NCBI GenBank assembly: GCA_965221795.1
Contig: OZ244914.1
Span: 1,054,001-1,118,000, forward strand
Length of the DNA stretch: 64,000 nucleotides
DNA from: VYFG01 sp965221795
Lineage (GTDB): Bacteria > Pseudomonadota > Gammaproteobacteria > Arenicellales > Poriferihabitantaceae
Reading direction: 5' to 3'
The translations under genes were made by a program, and so were the position numbers. This document shows, piece after piece, positions 26,840-35,051 of this stretch. Numbering within the stretch: the stretch's first letter is position 1; every line of letters starts with the position of its first letter. Below the pieces are notes generated by a model that was not told the origin of the DNA, did no database searches, and saw nothing but the letters and a program-made list of their open reading frames with translations.

Positions 26840-28612
26840 ATGGCAAGAATGACGCCCAGCGAGGCATTTGTGGAAACCTTGGCAGCGAACGGGGTCACGG
26901 AAATTTTCGGCATCATGGGTTCCGCTTTCATGGATGCGATGGACATTTTTGCGCCCGCTGGCATCCGCTTGATCCCAGTTGTTCACGAACAGGGGGCCGC
27001 ACACATGGCAGACGGGTATTCCCGGGCCAGTGGTCGACATGGCGTCTGCATTGGACAGAATGGCCCTGGGATCAGCAACTGCGTGACGGCGATTGCTGCT
27101 GCCTACTGGGCCCACTCACCAGTGGTAATCATCACCCCGGAGACCGGTACCATGGGCCAAGGGCTGGGGGGATTTCAGGAAGCCAACCAACTGCCCATGT
27201 TCCAGGAATTTACTAAGTATCAGGGACATGTCAACAACCCGAAACGGATGGCGGAATTCACTGGCCGGTGTTTTGATCGTGCCATGTCTGAAATGGGGCC
27301 GACCCAGTTGAACATCCCACGGGATTTCTTTTATGGCGACATTGATGCTGAAATCCCCCAACCAATGCGAATCGACCGAGGCCCCGGCGGCGACCAATCG
27401 TTGACTGAGGCTGCAGACCTGATTGCCCAAGCCCGTTTTCCGGTTCTGCTGGCCGGCGGCGGCGTGGTAATGGGAGATGCCATTGATGACTGCGTCGCCC
27501 TGGCGGAACGGCTGGGCTGTCCGGTCACCAATAGCTACCTGCACAATGACTCTTTCCCTGCCAGCCATCCCCAATGGACTGGGTCCCTCGGATATCAGGG
27601 GTCCAAGGCCGCTATGCAGCTGATCAATCGGGCCGATGTCGTGATCGCGCTAGGAACCCGTCTCGGCCCATTCGGCACCTTGCCCCAATACGGAATTGAC
27701 TACTGGCCCAAGGATGCCCGGATCATCCAGATTGATGCCGACCATAAAATGCTCGGTCTGGTCAAAAAGATATCGGTTGGAATCTGTGGGGATGCCGGCG
27801 CATCCGCCCGAGCTCTGCTGGCCCGACTTCGTGACCGCAAGCTGGTATGTGATGACAACCGTACCGAACGTCTCCAGATCACCGCCAATGAAAAGTCCGC
27901 CTGGGAACAGGAACTGAATGAATGGCTGCACGAAAAGGATGATTACAGCCTGGAAATGATCCAGGAGCAACAAGCCGAGTCGGGCAATTGGCTCAGCCCA
28001 CGCCAGGTTTTGCGGGAGCTGGAAAAAGCAATGCCGGCCGAAGTGATGGTATCCACAGACATCGGTAATATCAATGCCGTAGCCAACAGCTACCTTCGTT
28101 TTGATCGCGGACGCAGCTTCCTTGCTCCCATGAGTTTTGGCAACTGCGGCTATTCGCTGCCGACCATGATTGGTGCCAAGTGTGCGGCCCCGGAGCGTCC
28201 GGCGGTCGCCTATGCGGGGGATGGGGCCTGGGCCATGAGCATGGTTGAAATCATGACGGCTGTGCGTCACCACATACCGGTCACCGCCGTGGTCTTCCAC
28301 AACCGTCAATGGGGGGCAGAGAAAAAAAATCAGGTCGACTTCTATGGCCGTCGTTTTGTGGCCGGAGAACTAAACGAAGAGGGTCAGGAGAGCTTTGCCG
28401 AAATCGCCCGGGCGATGGGAGCCGATGGCATCCGTATCGACCAGCTCGACCAGGTCGGGCCAGCCCTGGATGCGGCTGTTCAAGCCCAAATGAAGGATGG
28501 CAAGACCACCGTGGTCGAGATCATGTGTACCCGGGAGCTCGGCGACCCCTTCCGGCGCGATGCACTTTCCAAGCCGATTCGGCATCTGGCCAAATACAAG
28601 GATTACGTCTGA
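26840..28612 (+). CDS. xsc: Sulfoacetaldehyde acetyltransferase
   Basis: Xsc is a thiamine-diphosphate enzyme that converts sulfoacetaldehyde and phosphate to acetyl phosphate and sulfite. The 590-residue protein starts MARMTPSEAFVETLAANGV. It shows the family segments IFGIMGSAFMDAMDIF, the catalytic Glu in VHEQGAAHMADGY, and the ThDP motif GDGAWAMSMVEIMTAVRH...FHNRQWGAEKKNQ. The ATG at 26840 follows the ribosome site GGAGG; the longer frame is not supported. It is the key enzyme for taurine, isethionate or related C2 sulfonates. A pta lies about 1.8 kb downstream. No transaminase or taurine dehydrogenase is in the window. Confidence 0.93.
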   Translation: MARMTPSEAFVETLAANGVTEIFGIMGSAFMDAMDIFAPAGIRLIPVVHEQGAAHMADGYSRASGRHGVCIGQNGPGISNCVTAIAAAYWAHSPVVIITPETGTMGQGLGGFQEANQLPMFQEFTKYQGHVNNPKRMAEFTGRCFDRAMSEMGPTQLNIPRDFFYGDIDAEIPQPMRIDRGPGGDQSLTEAADLIAQARFPVLLAGGGVVMGDAIDDCVALAERLGCPVTNSYLHNDSFPASHPQWTGSLGYQGSKAAMQLINRADVVIALGTRLGPFGTLPQYGIDYWPKDARIIQIDADHKMLGLVKKISVGICGDAGASARALLARLRDRKLVCDDNRTERLQITANEKSAWEQELNEWLHEKDDYSLEMIQEQQAESGNWLSPRQVLRELEKAMPAEVMVSTDIGNINAVANSYLRFDRGRSFLAPMSFGNCGYSLPTMIGAKCAAPERPAVAYAGDGAWAMSMVEIMTAVRHHIPVTAVVFHNRQWGAEKKNQVDFYGRRFVAGELNEEGQESFAEIARAMGADGIRIDQLDQVGPALDAAVQAQMKDGKTTVVEIMCTRELGDPFRRDALSKPIRHLAKYKDYV

Positions 28613-28664
28613 CCCTCCGACCCGGCATTCCTCGTTATCGAACAGACCTTACCGAAAATGGCTG

Positions 28665-28703
28665 TCCGGTCCCGGAAGAATTGGATTTCCGGGGCCGGAT
28701 TTT
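28665..28703 (+). terminator. Intrinsic terminator after xsc
   Basis: TCCGGTCCCGGAA (28665-28677) pairs with TTCCGGGGCCGGA (28687-28699), giving a 13-bp stem with one G-T pair. TTTT follows at 28700-28703. It sits 53 bases after the xsc stop and probably ends the ald-xsc transcript. Confidence 0.6.
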
Positions 28704-29008
28704 GATGGATTTGTTTCGTAACAGCCGTAAACCACTTCAATGGATGGATTGCTGCGCACGACCTTGAACTGTTCGCCCCCTCTTCCAAAGGAAGAAGGCC
28801 AAACGACGTGTCGACATATTCCTTGTTGGTTTGGGCCATTATACTGGCCGTAAAAGGGCCAGAGTTGAAATCGACAATGTCTTGCTGCAGTAAATTTGGG
28901 GCCCTATCCCTGAGGAGGTGGTGCGGATACTAAAAGCCAAGCGACTGTTTTCCTTACTGGACTTGAATGTCCTTGAAAAACCGGTCAGCAATCGTATAGG
29001 ATCGGAAC

Positions 29009-29317
29009 ATGGCTGAAAGCGATCATCAGGAGCTGGAAAAACAGTTCCGGCAACTGCAGGAACAGAATCAACAACTGGCGAAGGAAGTCGCCGTATTGAG
29101 GGCAGATATGAAAGCAAATTATGCGGAAACAGAGTCGGCAGTGGATCGGTTACGGGCAGACATGGCCAACTGGAAAGCAGACATGGCCGACTGGAAAACC
29201 GACATGGCCAAGCGCGACAAGTCAAACATGCAGTGGATCGCTGGTTTGGTGCTGGGGTCTGCCGTACTGGTCATCGCCGTACTGGGGCTTCTTCTGACCT
29301 CGACCCCTACGCCCTGA
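29009..29317 (+). CDS. Small coiled-coil, C-terminal membrane protein (copy 1)
   Basis: This 102-residue protein has a long amphipathic coiled coil (residues about 5-72). It is rich in Gln, Glu and Leu and includes three successive seven-residue units of the type ADMANWK, ADMADWK, TDMAKRD. One membrane helix (about 75-96) and a short Thr/Pro tail follow. It resembles the broad DUF1640/CCDC90-like group of bacterial coiled-coil anchors; function is unknown. The ATG is preceded by GGATCGG, a weak ribosome site. It is the first of two tandem copies. Confidence 0.65.
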   Translation: MAESDHQELEKQFRQLQEQNQQLAKEVAVLRADMKANYAETESAVDRLRADMANWKADMADWKTDMAKRDKSNMQWIAGLVLGSAVLVIAVLGLLLTSTPTP

Positions 29318-29657
29318 TTTCTCTGCACCCGCTGATAGACGATCACGGAGAGGAATCGGTACCCGTCGGAACGTTTCCGGGCGTGATGGCAGATGGGCCG
29401 CTGGCCCAGTTCGGAAATGTCTTGCTCCAGTAAATTTGGAACTCTATACCCTGAGGAGGTGGTGCGGATACGGAAGACCAACCAACTGTTTTCCTTACCG
29501 CCCGGAGATCAGGACAGCAATCATCCCGAGTGCGGACCCTGCAGTAAAGAAACTCGATCAGGAATTCTGTGTCAACATATTGACCAGCGCAGGCGGTTTT
29601 CCTTACTGGACCTGAAAGTCCTTGAAAAGCCGGTCAGCAATCGTATAGGATCGGAAC

Positions 29658-29945
29658 ATGGCTGAAAGCGATCATCAAGAGCTGGGAAAACAGTTCCGGC
29701 AACTGCAGGAACAGAATCAACAACTGGCGAAGGAAGTCGCCGTATTGAGGGCAGATATGAAAGCAAATTATGCGGAAACAGAGTCGGCAGTGGATCGGTT
29801 ACGGGCAGACATGGCCAACTGGAAAACCGACATGGCCAACCGCGACAAGTCAAACATGCAGTGGATCGCCGGTTTGGTGCTGGGGTCTGCCGTACTGGTC
29901 ATCGCCGTACTGGGGCTTCTCCTGACTTCGACCCCTACGCCCTGA
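29658..29945 (+). CDS. Small coiled-coil, C-terminal membrane protein (copy 2)
   Basis: The 95-residue protein is identical to the gene 649 bases upstream except for a Glu-to-Gly change near residue 10, the loss of one ADMADWK heptad, and Lys-to-Asn at the next unit. The coiled coil, membrane helix and TSTPTP tail are otherwise unchanged. The loss of exactly seven residues keeps the coiled-coil register, which argues that the protein is made and selected. The partner and role are unknown. Confidence 0.65.
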   Translation: MAESDHQELGKQFRQLQEQNQQLAKEVAVLRADMKANYAETESAVDRLRADMANWKTDMANRDKSNMQWIAGLVLGSAVLVIAVLGLLLTSTPTP

Positions 29946-30043
29946 TTTCTCTGCACCCGCTGGTAGACGATCACGGAGAGGAATCGGTACCCGTCGGAAC
30001 GTTTCCGGGCGTGATGGCAGATGGGCCGCTGGCTCAGTTCGGA

Positions 30044-30434
30044 GTGGAGCACGGCCCCGGGGACCTAATACGGCCTGTTGGTTGCACAAGACTTTGCGCC
30101 CTGTGCGATATATGGATATCACTTTCTTACGAATGAGAAAGTGCTCAGAAATCCAGACCCGTATCATGCCCGGACTGGCATGGTTTCACCCAAAGGGATG
30201 TTGACCGCGGCCCCTTCTCACAAACGGGTCGGGGTGACTGGAATGGCTATCCGTGAACATGAAGTAGTGAGTTTTGATTTTTCCAGCACCCGATATATTG
30301 ATAAATGTCAGATTTTGTGACTGCTCCACTGAGTCTCGGTCATGATAGGTGCCCTGCTACCGGAGACTCTGCTGGCAGAAAACGCATAATCACGGCAGTC
30401 TCCGCCATCCCCGCTTGCTACCCGAACACAGGCT
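30044..30434. other. Intergenic region before pta
   Basis: About 390 bases after the duplicated block contain no supported gene. Short frames are open but have no ribosome site or known motif. It should hold the promoter of the pta-dgcA-dgcN operon, possibly in the AT-rich stretch around 30270-30320. Confidence 0.35.
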
Positions 30435-31451
30435 ATGTCCCTCCTGTCTGAAATTACCGAAAGGGCCCGGTCCCAACATCGACATATTGTTCTTCCCGAG
30501 GGGGATGATTTGCGCATCCTTCAAGCTGCATCGACCTTGGTAAGGGAGAACATTGCCACCATCAGCCTGATCGGAAACCATCATGAAATACAATCCCTTG
30601 CCCACTCTCACCGAATTGACCTGAAAGATATCCGGATTGTTGATGACTCCGATACGGAACTCCATGCGCAATGTGCAGATGTTATCCATGAAGCTCGCCG
30701 TCACAAACCCCTCTCCAGAGAAGAGGCACGCCAACTCACCCAAAACCGACTCATGCTGGGGGTGGCCATGGTACGCTGCGGAATGGTCAACGGTCTGGTG
30801 GCTGGTGCCGTTCATGCTACCGCGGAAGTCGTGCGAAGCGCCCTGCAGGTCATCGGTATGCGCCCTGATAGTCGGGTCGTTTCCAGTTTCTTCCTGATGG
30901 AACATACCCTCCCACATCAAGCGTCGCAGGGAACGGCACTCTATGCTGATTGCGCCATGATCATTGATCCGAACCCGGAACAGCTTGCATCCATCGCAAT
31001 GGATACGGCAGACAATGCCCGCAGTCTGGCCCATATTGAACCCAAAGTTGCGTTACTCAGCTTTTCGACCGCGGGCAGTGCGACTCATCCATTGGTCGAC
31101 AAGGTGCGAAGTGCGGGCCGGATCATTGCCATGCAGCGACCGGATATTGACCTCATGACCGAGGTGCAGTTTGATGCCGCCGTGATGCCTGAAATCCTTC
31201 AGCGCAAGGCACCGGACATCAAGATCTCCGCACCCGCCAATGTGTTCATTTTTCCAGATCTGCAATCCGCCAATATCGGCTACAAGATTGCACAACGGAT
31301 CGGAGGGGTAGAGGCAACCGGACCGATTCTGCAAGGATTGCGCCTGCCGGTGAACGACCTCTCACGAGGCTGCAGCATCCGGGATATTATTCGTCTGGTT
31401 GCGGTTACCGCAGTACAATCCCAACCGGCACCAGAGGGATCGACTCCATGA
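30435..31451 (+). CDS. pta: Phosphate acetyltransferase
   Basis: Pta interconverts acetyl phosphate and acetyl-CoA. The 338-residue protein is the short form without the DRTGG regulatory domain. It shows LPEGDDLRILQAA, GMVNGLVAGAVHATAEVVR, SSFFLMEH, ALLSFSTAGSA, and the C-terminal ANIGYKIAQRIGGVEATGPILQGL. It can convert the acetyl phosphate made by Xsc. Its stop overlaps the dgcA start by four bases, so it may also supply acetyl-CoA for DgcN. Confidence 0.93.
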   Translation: MSLLSEITERARSQHRHIVLPEGDDLRILQAASTLVRENIATISLIGNHHEIQSLAHSHRIDLKDIRIVDDSDTELHAQCADVIHEARRHKPLSREEARQLTQNRLMLGVAMVRCGMVNGLVAGAVHATAEVVRSALQVIGMRPDSRVVSSFFLMEHTLPHQASQGTALYADCAMIIDPNPEQLASIAMDTADNARSLAHIEPKVALLSFSTAGSATHPLVDKVRSAGRIIAMQRPDIDLMTEVQFDAAVMPEILQRKAPDIKISAPANVFIFPDLQSANIGYKIAQRIGGVEATGPILQGLRLPVNDLSRGCSIRDIIRLVAVTAVQSQPAPEGSTP

Positions 31452-32509
31452 AGGTCCAATATCAGACCCTCTACCTTCAAAAGCGATTTCCACTGGCTAT
31501 CAGCCGGGGGGTGTCCGCAGGCACAGACAACCTGTTCCTGGCCATTGCCATGCAAGAGGTAATTGGGTTAGGTGAGATGTCACCCAGCAGGACTGAAGGT
31601 GCCAGTACTGTGACAGAAGCCCGCAAGACATTGGAATCCTTCATCGAATCCAATGAACTGGAGTCCCTTTCCGTCGATGAGGTCTATGATTTGGCTCTTG
31701 CCCAACAAGTGCCTGCCTGTGCCTTGGCTGCACTGGACATCGCGTTGTGGGATTGGCTTGCCAAGAAAAACGCACAACCCCTGTACCGGCTGCTGGGATT
31801 TCCCAAGCCTTCGGTACCGACCTCGGTCACGATCGGTATCAATCCACCGGAAGTCGTCAAGGAACGTTTGCCTCTGCTGCTGGATGGAACCGGCATTCGT
31901 TGCCTCAAGATCAAACTCGGCTCTCAAGATGGGATCGAAGCCGATCAGGCAATGTACGACCAAGTACGCGAAAGTGCCCGTCGCTATCACGTCAGCTTAC
32001 GAGTCGACGCCAATGGAGGTTGGGACCTGAAGTCCGCGAGATACATGATGACCTGGCTTGCTGAAAGAGACGCAGAGTATGTCGAACAACCATTGCAAGC
32101 CGGGTTCGAGGAAGAACTTGCTGGACTGTACCACCATCGTCCATTACCCATCTTTATCGACGAATCCTGTCATTTTGCCGATGATGCCCGCCGTTGGGCG
32201 GCCATCGTCGATGGGGTCAACATCAAGCTCATGAAATGTGGTGGCATCACCGGTGCAATTCGCATGCTGGCCACAGCCAGGGAATATGGGCTCAAGACCA
32301 TGATTGGCTGCATGGGGGAATCCTCCCTATCCATTGCGGCGGCAGCGGCACTCACAGGACTGGTGGATTATGTAGACCTGGATTCCCATCTGAATCTGGA
32401 CCCTGATCCATGCCGCGGTACCCGGTTGCTGGACGGCACCGTGGTTCCCTTGGCCAATCCCGGTCATGGTGCTTCCTTCAAGCCGGAATTCGCCTGGCAC
32501 GCATGCTAA
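31448..32509 (+). CDS. dgcA: Enolase-superfamily epimerase, N-acetyl-D-glutamate racemase type
   Basis: The 353-residue protein is a muconate-lactonising/dipeptide-epimerase type member of the enolase superfamily. It has the KxK motif in CLKIKLG, metal ligands in VDANGGW, EQPL and DESCHF, and the second catalytic Lys in IKLMKCGG. In the DgcN-DgcA pathway this enzyme racemises N-acetyl-D-glutamate to the L form. Direct overlap with a DUF1611 gene on the 3' side makes this assignment better than a generic L-Ala-D/L-Glu epimerase, but the latter is possible. It overlaps pta by four bases. Confidence 0.82.
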   Translation: MKVQYQTLYLQKRFPLAISRGVSAGTDNLFLAIAMQEVIGLGEMSPSRTEGASTVTEARKTLESFIESNELESLSVDEVYDLALAQQVPACALAALDIALWDWLAKKNAQPLYRLLGFPKPSVPTSVTIGINPPEVVKERLPLLLDGTGIRCLKIKLGSQDGIEADQAMYDQVRESARRYHVSLRVDANGGWDLKSARYMMTWLAERDAEYVEQPLQAGFEEELAGLYHHRPLPIFIDESCHFADDARRWAAIVDGVNIKLMKCGGITGAIRMLATAREYGLKTMIGCMGESSLSIAAAAALTGLVDYVDLDSHLNLDPDPCRGTRLLDGTVVPLANPGHGASFKPEFAWHAC

Positions 32510-33543
32510 ACAGAAACCACAAGCTGGCGGTCTATATGGAGGGCAGCCTTGGTAGTGAATACGGAAAAATGGGGTATGGGGTCATCCGCTATAGCCCGAA
32601 TCCGGTGGTGTGTGTGGTGGATTCCCAGCATGCGGGTAAAACGGTAGCGAATGCGTGCCACCTGCCCCATGCCATTCCCGTAGTCGGCGACCTGGAAGAA
32701 GCCAGACAATTAGGGGCGGATGTGCTGGTGCTGGGGCTTGCCCCTTCCGGCGGTCGTATGCCAGACAACTGGATTCCCCCTCTTCGCCATGCACTCCAGC
32801 TTGGTATGTCACTGGTCAATGGACTGCATGACCAGCTGAATCAGATCTTTGGCAGTGAAATCAAAAATCCCAAGGAGCAGTGGATCTGGGATGTACGGCA
32901 ACCCGCATTCATGCCTGCCATTGCCACCGGACGCGCCGCCGCACTGAACAACAAGCGATTGCTGATGGTGGGGACAGATATGGCAATCGGCAAAATGACA
33001 ACAGGGCTTGAAATCTACCGATGGCTACGAGATCGGGGCATGTCGGCCGAATTCATCGCAACGGGCCAGATCGGCATCACCGTGACCGGTCGCGGTATTC
33101 CCCTGGATGCCTTCAAGGTCGACCATGCCTGTGGAGCGGTGGAATCCGCGGTCATGGAGGTGGCCGATCACGACATTATTATCATTGAAGGTCAGGGCTC
33201 TCTATTGCATCCCGGTAGTAGTGCCACCCTGCCGTTGTTACGTGGCAGTTGTGCCAACCGTCTGATCCTTTGCCATCGTGCCGGCATGACCCGATTGCGA
33301 AGCCCTGCACATATCTCGGTCCCATCTCTCAAAGCCTTCCTTCGGCTGAATGAAAGTCTGGCTGGCGTCTGCGGCTCCCTGACTCCGGCCATCACGGTCG
33401 GTATTGCACTCAACACGGTTCACCTCACCGACAGGGCGGCCAAGTCAGAAATGTCCAGGCTCGAAGAAGAAACCGGGCTGGCAGTAGACGATGTCGTCCG
33501 GTTTGGTGCCGATAGACTGGGGCAGGCCATTCTGGATTCCTGA
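32503..33543 (+). CDS. dgcN: DUF1611 protein, D-glutamate N-acetyltransferase type
   Basis: The 346-residue protein has the two-part DUF1611 fold. The N-terminal Rossmann-like domain includes LVLGLAPSGGRMPDNW. The C-terminal P-loop-like domain includes GTDMAIGKMTTGLEIYRWL (about residues 160-178), then TGQIGITVTGRGIPLD and EGQGSLLHPG. DgcN acetylates D-glutamate from acetyl-CoA, and DgcA then racemises the product. The ATG at 32503 overlaps dgcA by seven bases; the longer frame is a shadow. Direction and tight overlap support a pta-dgcA-dgcN operon. Confidence 0.85.
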   Translation: MLNRNHKLAVYMEGSLGSEYGKMGYGVIRYSPNPVVCVVDSQHAGKTVANACHLPHAIPVVGDLEEARQLGADVLVLGLAPSGGRMPDNWIPPLRHALQLGMSLVNGLHDQLNQIFGSEIKNPKEQWIWDVRQPAFMPAIATGRAAALNNKRLLMVGTDMAIGKMTTGLEIYRWLRDRGMSAEFIATGQIGITVTGRGIPLDAFKVDHACGAVESAVMEVADHDIIIIEGQGSLLHPGSSATLPLLRGSCANRLILCHRAGMTRLRSPAHISVPSLKAFLRLNESLAGVCGSLTPAITVGIALNTVHLTDRAAKSEMSRLEEETGLAVDDVVRFGADRLGQAILDS

Positions 33544-33589
33544 TCTGCTATCAATTCGGCAGGATACATTCCGTCGCGTGTGGAATGTT

Positions 33590-33850
33590 ATGAAACTCCC
33601 AGTGGAGGAGGTGTTAACCGACGGCCCTTGGCGTAGCGTAATCCGCGACAGCAACCGGGATCAGAGCAAGAGCCGCTATACCTTGGTCACCATCTTGCTG
33701 GACCCGAATCAGGCACGGGCAGCGGAGCTGGGTCCTGATACTCTGCTGCGGAGCAAGACGCTGGAACTGAGGCATCAGGAAGTCGACGACCTGATGCTGG
33801 TCCATTATGCGTTCCAGCACCTGGTTCAGAATCGCAAGTATGAGCAATTG
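33590..33850 (+). pseudogene. IS4-family transposase remnant
   Basis: The frame reads VEEVLTDGPWRSVIRD, SRYTLVTILLDPNQARAAEL and then jumps directly to GPDTLLRSKTLELRHQEVDDLMLVHYAFQHLV. These are the last segments of IS4-type DDE transposases. The block of roughly 25 residues that normally joins them, with the YxxRWxIE catalytic Glu region, is missing in frame. All upstream transposase sequence is absent. The relic lies between dgcN and the convergent TRAP operon. The open frame continues from dgcN's end by chance. Confidence 0.75.
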
Positions 33851-33853
33851 AGA

Positions 33854-33877
33854 GGCCCCGGGAATCTTCCCGGGGCC
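33854..33877. terminator. 11-bp GC-rich inverted repeat between convergent genes
   Basis: GGCCCCGGGAA (33854-33864) is perfectly complementary to TTCCCGGGGCC (33867-33877). It lies 47 bases beyond the dctP stop on the minus strand. No T run follows on either strand, so it is a hairpin of possible terminator function, not a classical intrinsic terminator. Confidence 0.45.
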
Positions 33878-33923
33878 CATGGGCTACCGATATCTGGCAG
33901 TAGTAGGATCTGATTGGCCGATC

Positions 33924-35006
33924 TCAACTGTAGCGATACGGTACCCCCACCTGTTCCATCACCTCCGAATACTGACGGAACGCATCCACCACCTTGCGAG
34001 TGCGAGGGCTGATGGAAGCCAGATCCTCCCAGAATTCCTTGGAATCGTCGACAACTCGGTCCCATTCTTCTGCCGGAATGGTCGTAAGCTCCATCTTCTC
34101 ACCTTCGACCCGGAGCTTGGCCTCGCCACCCCAGTACCAGACCTGTCGATAGTAGTGCGAGTCGTTACAAGACATCCGGAAGAGTTCTTGCAGTGAAGGT
34201 GAGAGCGCGTTCCAACTCTTGGTATTGGCAAAGTACGACCCGCACCAAGCCCCGGTCACGTTGTTGAGCAAGGCATAGTTGCAGACATCGGCCCAACCCA
34301 CTTCGTAGGCTTCGGTAAATCCACACCAGGCCACTCCATCCAGTTCCCCGGTACCAATCGCAACCTCAATATCATCCCAGGGCAAAGTCACAGGAATCAG
34401 TCCATAGCGGGATAGGAATCGGCCGGCGGTGGGCACCCCAAACACCCGCATTCCCTTCATGTCAGCAAGGGAACGAATCGGATCTTTGGTAAAGATATGG
34501 AGAGGATCCCACGCACCCGCACTGATCCACTCTACGCCTTCCACCTCACCATAGGCTTCCGCCCATATCTGGTCCAGGCCGTAGTACTTGAACAGGACGG
34601 GTAAGTCCAGACTGTATCGGGTGGAGAACGGAAAATACCCACCGAAAACGCTGATATCAACCGGAGAAGCCATGGTGGCATCATCGCTCTGTACAGCATC
34701 CAGTGCCCCGGATTGCATGGCCCGGAACAGTTCATCGGTAGGAACCAGTTGATCAGCATAATACAGTTCGATCTCCATTTGACCATGAGCTATCTTGTTG
34801 AAGGACTCGATCTGCGGCAAGATTACATGTGCGCCCAAGGGTGCTCCGGAGTAGGATTGCAGGCGCCACTTAATCGGGTTGCTCTGGGAGAACGCATAGG
34901 GGGCGGTTCCTGCGGCCAGAATGCCCGCAGTTCCCGTACCGAGCTTTTTCACAAAATCGCGGCGGCCTCCGCTTTTGGGGTGGTTGGGTTTGATGTTATC
35001 AGTCAT
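33924..35006 (-). CDS. dctP: TRAP transporter substrate-binding protein
   Basis: The 360-residue periplasmic protein begins with a twin-arginine-type signal (GRRDFVKKLGTGTAGILAAGTAPYAFS, residues about 14-40). It then has the DctP fold, with the carboxylate-binding Arg expected in the MKGMRVFGVPTAGRF region. The ligand cannot be read from sequence: taurine, another sulfonate, an organic acid or an N-acyl amino acid are all possible given the neighbours. It is the last gene of a dctQ-dctM-dctP set. Confidence 0.88.
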   Translation of the reverse strand: MTDNIKPNHPKSGGRRDFVKKLGTGTAGILAAGTAPYAFSQSNPIKWRLQSYSGAPLGAHVILPQIESFNKIAHGQMEIELYYADQLVPTDELFRAMQSGALDAVQSDDATMASPVDISVFGGYFPFSTRYSLDLPVLFKYYGLDQIWAEAYGEVEGVEWISAGAWDPLHIFTKDPIRSLADMKGMRVFGVPTAGRFLSRYGLIPVTLPWDDIEVAIGTGELDGVAWCGFTEAYEVGWADVCNYALLNNVTGAWCGSYFANTKSWNALSPSLQELFRMSCNDSHYYRQVWYWGGEAKLRVEGEKMELTTIPAEEWDRVVDDSKEFWEDLASISPRTRKVVDAFRQYSEVMEQVGVPYRYS

Positions 35007-35051
35007 GTAAGTCTCCTGAGTTAGTGTCTAGAATAAAAAGGACGCATGGAA

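Larger units (their letters stand above)
28876..30043 (+). repeat. Tandem duplication (copy 1 28876-29415, copy 2 29416-30043)
   Basis: The block at 28876-29415 is repeated directly by 29416-30043. Each copy has a leader containing CTGAGGAGGTGGTGCGGATAC, a small coiled-coil gene, and about 95 bases of matching 3' flank. Copy 2 lacks 21 bases (one heptad) inside the gene. Its leader carries an extra segment of about 100 bases (29499-29595) flanked by two copies of GTTTTCCTTAC. Outside the indels the copies are nearly identical, so the duplication is recent. Confidence 0.9.

Noticed and set aside
28894..29016. Short ORF overlapping each coiled-coil gene start as a leader peptide
   Set aside because: The frame EEVVRI...RIGSEHG is present in both copies, but only because the DNA is duplicated; no start codon with a ribosome site is found in copy 1.
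28876..30043. CRISPR or satellite array
   Set aside because: Only two long copies exist, each with a coding gene, and no short repeat-spacer pattern.
33491..33913. A complete 140-residue gene after dgcN
   Set aside because: The N-terminal third is out-of-frame dgcN sequence; the rest is a transposase C-terminus with the catalytic block deleted.
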